Positions 57,949-64,000 of a DNA stretch of 64,000 nucleotides are shown here, piece by piece. A program made the translations under genes and the position numbers. Location: contig NCJG01000001.1 in NCBI GenBank assembly GCA_002282385.1, forward strand, positions 62,001-126,000, given 5' to 3'. This stretch comes from Sphingomonadales bacterium 39-57-19. GTDB lineage: Bacteria > Pseudomonadota > Alphaproteobacteria > Sphingomonadales > Sphingomonadaceae. The first letter of the stretch is position 1; each line of letters begins with the position of its first letter. Below the pieces are notes generated by a model. It had not been told where the DNA came from, ran no database searches, and was given only the letters and a program-made list of their open reading frames with translations.

Positions 57949-58014
57949 TTGACATGATTTCGGACATGAAAATCGACAACACAGCCGCCACATTAGTCGA
58001 TAAAGGCCCAATGG

Positions 58015-59181
58015 ATGAATTTTGAACTCGCCGAAGAACATCGGATGTTAAAGGATCTGGTCCGCAAATTTGTGGACTCCCAATTGGTGCCGCTCGAAAG
58101 TGACGTTCTGGCGCGCGATACTGCAGGCAAAGGCAGCTATCTGACCAAGGATGAACAGGCCAAGGTTGATGCCGTCTCGAAAGATCTGGGCCTGTGGGGG
58201 CTGGATGCGCCTGAAGAAGTCGGTGGCATGAATTTGCCCATGGTGGCGATGGTTGGGGTCGGTGAGGAATTGGGTCGGACTGCGACGCCATATACCCTGC
58301 CGCCAGACTCTCCAAATTTGCGTATGATGATGGCGGCTGCGGACGAAAAGCAGCGCGAACATTATCTTGCGCCTTATGTGCGCGGAGAAACCATTTCTGC
58401 CATTGGTATTTCGGAGCCGGGCGCTGGCGCTGATCCGCAATTGATGAAAACTACCGCCGTCCAAGATGGCGACGACTGGGTCATTAACGGCCGCAAAATC
58501 TGGATTACCAAAGCGGATGAGGCCGATTTTACGATCTTGATGGCCGTAACCGACAAGAACGCGAATGGTCGCAATGGCATGTCTGCATTTTTGGTGGACC
58601 GCGATACGCCCGGGTTCAACGTGTTGCGGAAAATCCCGATGATTGACGGCACCGCGACCTATGAAATCGCGCTGGACGATTGCCGTGTTCCGGGCTGGAA
58701 ATTGCTCGGCACGCGCGGGCAGGGGTTTCTGCCCATGCAGGTGCGGCTTGGCACGCGGCGTATTGAAATGGCGTCCTGGTCGATCGGCATGGCGCAGCGC
58801 GCATTGGACATGATGGTTGAATATGCGCCACAGCGCGTCACATTTGGGAAACCTTTGTCTTCCCGTCAGACGGTTCAAAATTGGATCGCCGATGCCGCCA
58901 CGCGCATTCATGCCATGCGTTTGATGACCTATGACTGCGCGTGGAAAATCGACGAAGGGCGCGACACGCGGCAGGAAATTTCGATGATCAAATCCTATTG
59001 CACCGAAGCGGCATATGACATCGTCGACCATGCGATGCAGATGTTCGGTGGCATGGGCATGACACGCGAAATGCCGTTATATTTGCTTTCCAACAAGCTG
59101 CGCACGATGCGTATTTATGATGGACCAAGCGAGATCCACAATTGGGTGGTCGCGCGTGATTTGCTTGGAACGCGTGAATGA
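58015..59181 (+). CDS. Acyl-CoA dehydrogenase (3), ACAD10/11-like with Asp369
   Basis: 388 residues. AIGISEPGAGADPQLM and RKIWITKADEADFTILMAV mark the FAD domain. The catalytic region reads RIYDGPSEIHN: Asp369 at the position where the common forms have Glu, as in the ACAD10/11-like group (DGPDEVH). Activity is likely, on an unknown, probably hydroxylated or larger acyl-CoA. A 66-base gap separates it from the previous gene. Confidence 0.9.
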   Translation: MNFELAEEHRMLKDLVRKFVDSQLVPLESDVLARDTAGKGSYLTKDEQAKVDAVSKDLGLWGLDAPEEVGGMNLPMVAMVGVGEELGRTATPYTLPPDSPNLRMMMAAADEKQREHYLAPYVRGETISAIGISEPGAGADPQLMKTTAVQDGDDWVINGRKIWITKADEADFTILMAVTDKNANGRNGMSAFLVDRDTPGFNVLRKIPMIDGTATYEIALDDCRVPGWKLLGTRGQGFLPMQVRLGTRRIEMASWSIGMAQRALDMMVEYAPQRVTFGKPLSSRQTVQNWIADAATRIHAMRLMTYDCAWKIDEGRDTRQEISMIKSYCTEAAYDIVDHAMQMFGGMGMTREMPLYLLSNKLRTMRIYDGPSEIHNWVVARDLLGTRE

Positions 59182-59295
59182 CCGAGGTGCCCGCGAACAG
59201 GCAACGCAGCGTCGCGCGATGATTGCTATGTGATTGCTGGAAAATGAAAGATGCCGCGACTTGCACCGGCATCGACATTTAAGTGTTTGAAAAAA

Positions 59296-59371
<76 letters not shown>

Positions 59372-59389
59372 ACTGTGGCGGCCATTGCC

Positions 59390-60238
59390 TCAAATGATGC
59401 CAAAGGTCCAGCCCTCAGTTGCGGCTATTTCGCAATTTAATGCAGCTGGCGTCCAAAATTGTGGATTTGAGGCGGTTGCGCGCAGCCATGCGGCGGTTAG
59501 CAAGGCATCTGTCGCATGGTCTGTGTAGCGTTCCAGCGGTGTGTGGGGCAGGGAATCCAGCGCACTAAGAGCATCGTCCAGCCCCTTTGCGTCGCGAATC
59601 TTGCTGCGGCCTTTGGCGACGCCTGCGGCGCGTGCAGCGATTGTTGTATATATCTCGACCACCACAGGCCCGCGTTCGGGCAACGGGTCAAACGGCCAAA
59701 TGGCGACATGGTCGCGGACATGGTTTAGAAAGCGCATGCCGGCAAAGCTGGCCTTTGCGACTTGTGACGCGCCGATGGCGTCGAAGACGGTCGAGATTTT
59801 TCCGCTGCTGTGCTTGTTCAACAACTCGCATTGCCGCCAATGCAGAAATGTCGATTTTACGCCATCGGCAGCGCCGAAGTAAAAATGACGGCGATGGTGC
59901 TTTTCCAAAAATGAGGCTGCTCCCAAATCGGGATCATCGCAGATGTCGTCAACATAGGCCCAAAAAGGCTTGGCAGATGTCGGCAATGCATCGCCGGGTA
60001 AATAGGCGCCGCGCGCAATCATGGGCGGTGCGAAGCTGAAGTCGAAGCCAATCAGCAAATCATCATCTTGCGCCAGCAGCCAATCGGCAACCGCCTGACG
60101 CGACCAAATGCCGGAAGGTGCAGGAACAAGGCGCGGCGCTTCACTGCCGGCTTCGCAGACGGCAAGGGCGATGCCGGGATGGCGGCTGCCCTTTGCCCCG
60201 GACCAATCGGCGCAGGCAAAACGCGTAAAGGGCCGCAT
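59390..60238 (-). CDS. Conserved protein with DUF429/RNase H-like fold
   Basis: 282 residues. FACADWSGAKGS at the start is the first strand with an Asp in the RNase H-like position; LIGFDFSFAPP near 60-72 gives another Asp pair; the end DHATDALLTAAWLRA has a final Asp. This layout resembles DUF429-type proteins of unknown function. It might be a nuclease-like or sugar-kinase-fold protein. It lies next to tRNA-Thr and downstream of rarA. Confidence 0.65.
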   Translation of the reverse strand: MRPFTRFACADWSGAKGSRHPGIALAVCEAGSEAPRLVPAPSGIWSRQAVADWLLAQDDDLLIGFDFSFAPPMIARGAYLPGDALPTSAKPFWAYVDDICDDPDLGAASFLEKHHRRHFYFGAADGVKSTFLHWRQCELLNKHSSGKISTVFDAIGASQVAKASFAGMRFLNHVRDHVAIWPFDPLPERGPVVVEIYTTIAARAAGVAKGRSKIRDAKGLDDALSALDSLPHTPLERYTDHATDALLTAAWLRATASNPQFWTPAALNCEIAATEGWTFGII

Positions 60239-60263
60239 CAGGCGTTTTGGCGGTGGACGGACG

Positions 60264-61589
60264 TCATGCCGCGTCGGGATCGGTTTTGCGGGCGCGCAGA
60301 CGGTCCCAATATTGCAGCCGTTCTATGATCTTGCGTTCAAAGCCACGTTCGACGGGTTGATAGAGCTGCGTCGGCGGAACTTGGTCCGGCCAGTAATTGG
60401 CACCGGAAAATCCGTCCGCGCTGTCATGGTCATACGCATATCCCGCGCCATAGCCGATGTCTTTCATCAGCTTGGTTGGCGCGTTCAATATGTTCGCGGG
60501 CGGCATTAACGATCCGGTGTCGCGTGCCAGCTTCCACGCGGATTTTTGCGCTTTATACGCCGCGTTCGATTTTGGCGCGGTCGCAAGGTACAGGCATGCC
60601 TGCACAATGGCCACTTCCCCTTCGGGGCTGCCCAAAAATTCATAAGCGTCCTTGGCCGCGAGACATTGGACGAGCGCTTGCGGGTCGGCGAGGCCGATAT
60701 CTTCGCTGGCGAAACGGACGAGGCGGCGCAGAACGTACAACGGTTCTTCGCCCGCCACCAACATCCGCGCCATCCAATAGAGCGCGGCCTGCGGATCAGA
60801 GCCGCGTAAGCTTTTGTGCAGCGCGGATATCAGGTTGTAATGGCCCTCGCGGTCTTTGTCATAGACGGGCATTCGCCGCTGAAGCAGCGCCGCCATCGCA
60901 GCCGGATCGAGCGGGTTTTCGATTCTAATGGAAAACAGCGTCTCGGCTTGATTGAGCAGGAACCGACCATCGCCGTCCGCGCTGGATATCAACGCGGATT
61001 TGGCATCAGCCGTGACGGGCAGGGGGTGCTCCATGATATCTTCTGCGCGCGCGAGCAATGTTGCCAATGCGGCGTCATCAAGACGGTGAAGCACCATGAC
61101 CTGCGAACGCGACAGCAACGCGGCGTTTAGTTCGAACGACGGATTTTCGGTTGTAGCGCCAACGAGCGTGACGAGGCCGCTTTCGACAAAGGGCAGAAAT
61201 CCGTCTTGCTGCGCGCGGTTAAAACGGTGGATTTCGTCCACGAACAACAAGGTTTGCTTGCCAGTCCGCGCCATAGTCTCGGCTTCGGCAAACGCCTTTT
61301 TGAGGTCCGCGACGCCGGAGAAGACCGCCGAGATCGGCTTATAATGCATGTTGACGGCATCGGCCAGCAAACGCGCAATGCTCGTCTTTCCAGTACCCGG
61401 CGGGCCCCAGAGAATCATGGACGACAGCTTGCCCGCGGCGACCATCCGGCCAATCGCGCCCTCTGGTCCGGTCAGATGCTCCTGACCAATGACCTCGCTC
61501 AGCTGCGCCGGACGAAGCTTATCCGCCAGTGGCGCTGTTTTCGGCAGCGTTCCTGTTTGTGCGGGCTCGTCGTGGAAAAGGTCGCTCAT
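60264..61589 (-). CDS. rarA: Replication-associated recombination protein RarA (MgsA)
   Basis: 441-residue AAA+ ATPase acting at stalled or gapped replication forks, related to clamp-loader subunits. Walker A GPPGTGKT at 62-69, Walker B LLFVDEIHRF with Asp118/Glu119, sensor region VTLVGATTENPSFE. C-terminal SEDIGLADPQALVQC and YDHDSADGFSGANYWPDQ are RarA marks. Followed downstream by the RNase H-like gene. Confidence 0.95.
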   Translation of the reverse strand: MSDLFHDEPAQTGTLPKTAPLADKLRPAQLSEVIGQEHLTGPEGAIGRMVAAGKLSSMILWGPPGTGKTSIARLLADAVNMHYKPISAVFSGVADLKKAFAEAETMARTGKQTLLFVDEIHRFNRAQQDGFLPFVESGLVTLVGATTENPSFELNAALLSRSQVMVLHRLDDAALATLLARAEDIMEHPLPVTADAKSALISSADGDGRFLLNQAETLFSIRIENPLDPAAMAALLQRRMPVYDKDREGHYNLISALHKSLRGSDPQAALYWMARMLVAGEEPLYVLRRLVRFASEDIGLADPQALVQCLAAKDAYEFLGSPEGEVAIVQACLYLATAPKSNAAYKAQKSAWKLARDTGSLMPPANILNAPTKLMKDIGYGAGYAYDHDSADGFSGANYWPDQVPPTQLYQPVERGFERKIIERLQYWDRLRARKTDPDAA

Positions 61590-61637
61590 GCGTATTGGGA
61601 TCCGGTACCGAGCAGGCTGCCTAACATATGCATCCCG

Positions 61638-62804
61638 TCAGCGCGCAGCAATATCACGCGCGGCACGTTGACGGATGAGGCGCAGGTACGTGTCTGCAAC
61701 GGTCTGGTTGATCGCATCCCAGCTATAATCATGTGACCTGCGTTCACCGGCGCCGCCATGATCGGCGCGCAGGTCTGTATTTACGCAATAAGCCTGCAAC
61801 GCGTCGGCATATTGGTTGATTGCGCCCGGCGTTATAAGGCGTCCCGACACTTTGTCTTCGACTAGGCTTTGGCTGCCGGTTGCTTTTGCGGCGACGACGG
61901 GCAGCCCGCAGGCCATTGATTCCAGCGTTACGTTGCCAAATGCTTCCGTCACCGATGGGTTGAAAAACACATCCATGCTCGCGACGGCTCGGCCGAGATC
62001 CGCACCGACCTGAAAGCCTGCAAATTTGGCATCTGGTATCCGCGATTCAAACCATGCACGTGCGGGGCCATCTCCTATCACCAAAACCTGATGCGGGACG
62101 TTACGTCGCTTGAGTTGGTCAATGGTGTCGGAAAAGACATCAAGACCCTTTTCCATAACCAGACGGCCCAGAAATCCGATGACAGGTATATCGTCCGACA
62201 TGCCAAGCCCGCGTCGCCACTCCATATCGCGGCGACCCGGATTAAAAATTTCCCTGTCGACACCACGCGACCAGATGTCGATGTCGTAGTTCATCCGCTG
62301 TTCGCGCAAGACCTGAGCGAAGCTTTCGGACGGTGCAACCAAGGCGTCGCATTTGCGATACAGGCGACGGATCCATGCTTCCACGACCGGTTCGATGAAG
62401 GACAGGTTATAGTAACGGAAATAGGTTTCGAAACGGGTGTGCACCGAACACAGAACGGGAAGATTCTGCTTTTTTGCCCATTTGACGGCCTTGCGCGAAA
62501 CCCGGTCAGGGCTTGCGATGTGAACTATATTTGGATTGAACGCCTCAAGATCACGTCGAACGCTTCGCGATAACGACAATGGTATGCGATATTCGGGGCG
62601 AAAGGGAATGGCCATTGAAGGCACCGACACCAGATCGCCCGTTGCTTCAAACGCGGGATTTTCTACGGTAGGCGAATAAACACGCACCGACGCGCCTTGG
62701 CTTAAAAGATATCCCACCAGCCGGTTGAGCGCCTGATTGGCGCCGTCACGTACATAGTTATAATTGCCGCTGAAAAGCGCAATGCGAAGGTCGCTGGTGT
62801 GCAT
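61638..62804 (-). CDS. GT4 family glycosyltransferase
   Basis: 388 residues from the ATG at 62804; the frame is open further upstream into the MOSC gene but that is not coding. IALFSGNYNYVRDGANQALNRLVGYL is the GT-B N-terminal acceptor domain; the donor domain has VIGFLGRLVMEKGLDVF near 210 and PSVTEAFGNVTLESMACGLPVV near 300 with the GT4 E..G..E pattern. Similar to mannosyl- or glucosyl-transferases making glycolipids (MgtA/SqdX-like). Acceptor unknown. Confidence 0.88.
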   Translation of the reverse strand: MHTSDLRIALFSGNYNYVRDGANQALNRLVGYLLSQGASVRVYSPTVENPAFEATGDLVSVPSMAIPFRPEYRIPLSLSRSVRRDLEAFNPNIVHIASPDRVSRKAVKWAKKQNLPVLCSVHTRFETYFRYYNLSFIEPVVEAWIRRLYRKCDALVAPSESFAQVLREQRMNYDIDIWSRGVDREIFNPGRRDMEWRRGLGMSDDIPVIGFLGRLVMEKGLDVFSDTIDQLKRRNVPHQVLVIGDGPARAWFESRIPDAKFAGFQVGADLGRAVASMDVFFNPSVTEAFGNVTLESMACGLPVVAAKATGSQSLVEDKVSGRLITPGAINQYADALQAYCVNTDLRADHGGAGERRSHDYSWDAINQTVADTYLRLIRQRAARDIAAR

Positions 62805-62875
62805 TTCTGCGCTTTTATCTGCGGTAAAGCAAAATGCCAATGGGAATGCTGCATTTGGTGGGATATGTCGTTGCG

Positions 62876-63550
62876 ATGATCTTGACCCAAGTCGATACGC
62901 TGCTGATTGGCGGCCCCAAGCCCTTCCGCGTTGACGGCACGATGAGCGCCATGGCCCGTGCGCCTGTGGACCGGCCCGTGATGCTAGGCAAACTGGGGTT
63001 TGAAGGCGATCAGGTGGCCGATCCAACCGTGCATGGCGGCGTTGATAAAGCGGTGCATTTTTATCCTGCTGAACATTATCCCAAATGGATTGCCCATTTT
63101 GCAGCGGAAGGATTTACGAATCCGAAACTCGATTACGCCGGCGCCTTTGGCGAAAATATTAGTGCATCGGGGCTTGCCGAGGACAAATTGCGCATCGGTG
63201 ACAGGCTTCGGATCGGAAAGGCCTTGGTTGAGGTTGCACAGGGGCGTCAGCCATGTTGGAAGCTGGACCATCATTTCGGCGTCCATGGCCTGTCCGGGAT
63301 GGTCATCAGCTCAGGCCGCTGTGGCGGCTATTTTCGCGTTATGGAGGAAGGCGAAGTCGCACCGGGTGACCGCATAGAGCAGGTTGAGCAGGCGGGACAT
63401 GATTGGACCGTCGCCCGCACATTCAAGCTGCTGATCGGCGGCGGGCACAAGAAAGCCGACGCCCCCGCAGAATTGCAGGCGCTTACGCAGCTTGAAACAT
63501 TGGCCGAATCCTGGCGCATACGCGCCGCCAAACTCGCCGCGCAGCTTTAA
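62876..63550 (+). CDS. MOSC domain protein, YiiM-like
   Basis: 224 residues from the ATG at 62876, which gives a family-like start; an ATG at 62834 would add 14 residues. The MOSC domain has [29 protein letters not shown] (gives the DxxxHGGxDKAV motif) near 45-70, and the Cys in [13 protein letters not shown] near 136. MOSC proteins bind molybdenum cofactor or sulfur-activated groups; YiiM reduces hydroxylated amines. Divergent from the glycosyltransferase gene by 71 bases and convergent with the CorC gene. Confidence 0.88.
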   Translation: MILTQVDTLLIGGPKPFRVDGTMSAMARAPVDRPVMLGKLGFEGDQVADPTVHGGVDKAVHFYPAEHYPKWIAHFAAEGFTNPKLDYAGAFGENISASGLAEDKLRIGDRLRIGKALVEVAQGRQPCWKLDHHFGVHGLSGMVISSGRCGGYFRVMEEGEVAPGDRIEQVEQAGHDWTVARTFKLLIGGGHKKADAPAELQALTQLETLAESWRIRAAKLAAQL

Positions 63551-63557
63551 CGGCAGT

Positions 63558-64000
<443 letters not shown>

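Overview
The window looks like a chromosomal segment of an aerobic, heterotrophic alphaproteobacterium of the Sphingomonadales (Sphingopyxis/Sphingorhabdus-like; the genus is a guess). The signs are an ATP12-type F1-ATPase assembly chaperone, an alpha-type SspB, the bolA / J-domain / cobS / cobT neighbourhood, the infA-maf-RNase G-like-yacG order ending in tRNA-Phe, two large TonB-dependent receptors, a K+-independent H+-pyrophosphatase, and dense ATGA/GTGA/TGATG gene overlaps. I see no rRNA, CRISPR array, prophage or classical insertion sequence.

Layout. 1-6.7 kb: the end of a PAS-GGDEF gene, then an overlapping run crcB - RluA-type pseudouridine synthase - PaiB-like - HAD phosphatase - small membrane protein - ATP12, followed by a DUF3429 gene and gmk. 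6.7-13.7 kb: fumC/sspB diverge from hisB-hisH-hisA-hisF; then groES-groEL behind a CIRCE operator. 13.8-25.8 kb: HPP and NTF2-like genes, a D-2-hydroxyacid dehydrogenase, a DUF559 nuclease bracketed by inverted repeats, cysS carrying a palindromic repeat inside its coding sequence, a desaturase operon between two copies of a ~187-bp repeat, and the cobT-DUF900-peroxiredoxin-cobS-J-domain block facing bolA. 25.9-35.8 kb: hydrolase, DUF2332, hisG-hisD-nusB, thiL, hppA and an S9 peptidase. 35.9-45.5 kb: two TonB receptors around infA-maf-RNase G-like-yacG-tRNA-Phe, and a peptide transporter. 45.5-50.5 kb: a choline/betaine operon whose first gene is one reading frame joining a TetR/BetI-type repressor to betaine aldehyde dehydrogenase (BetB), then betA and an FAD oxidoreductase. 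50.8-59.2 kb: divergent acyl-CoA operon. 59.3-64 kb: tRNA-Thr, a ribonuclease-H-fold-like protein, rarA, a glycosyltransferase, a MOSC protein and the end of a CorC-type gene.

Two points stand out. (1) The BetI-BetB fusion is a repressor-enzyme with the logic of PutA; it has no usable internal start at the junction and has operator-like TTCAAT/ATTGAA repeats just upstream. (2) The divergent operon encodes likely methylsuccinyl-CoA dehydrogenase, mesaconyl-CoA C1-C4 CoA transferase and mesaconyl-C4-CoA hydratase, with three other acyl-CoA dehydrogenases and a thiolase. This would run methylsuccinyl-CoA to citramalyl-CoA, joining a step of the ethylmalonyl-CoA pathway to steps of the 3-hydroxypropionate bi-cycle.

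A third theme is small palindromic repeats. At least four families are present. One sits inside cysS in frame, one gives hisF its ribosome binding site, and one supplies both the start region and the last codons of the DUF559 nuclease gene it brackets, which suggests a repeat-nuclease partnership.
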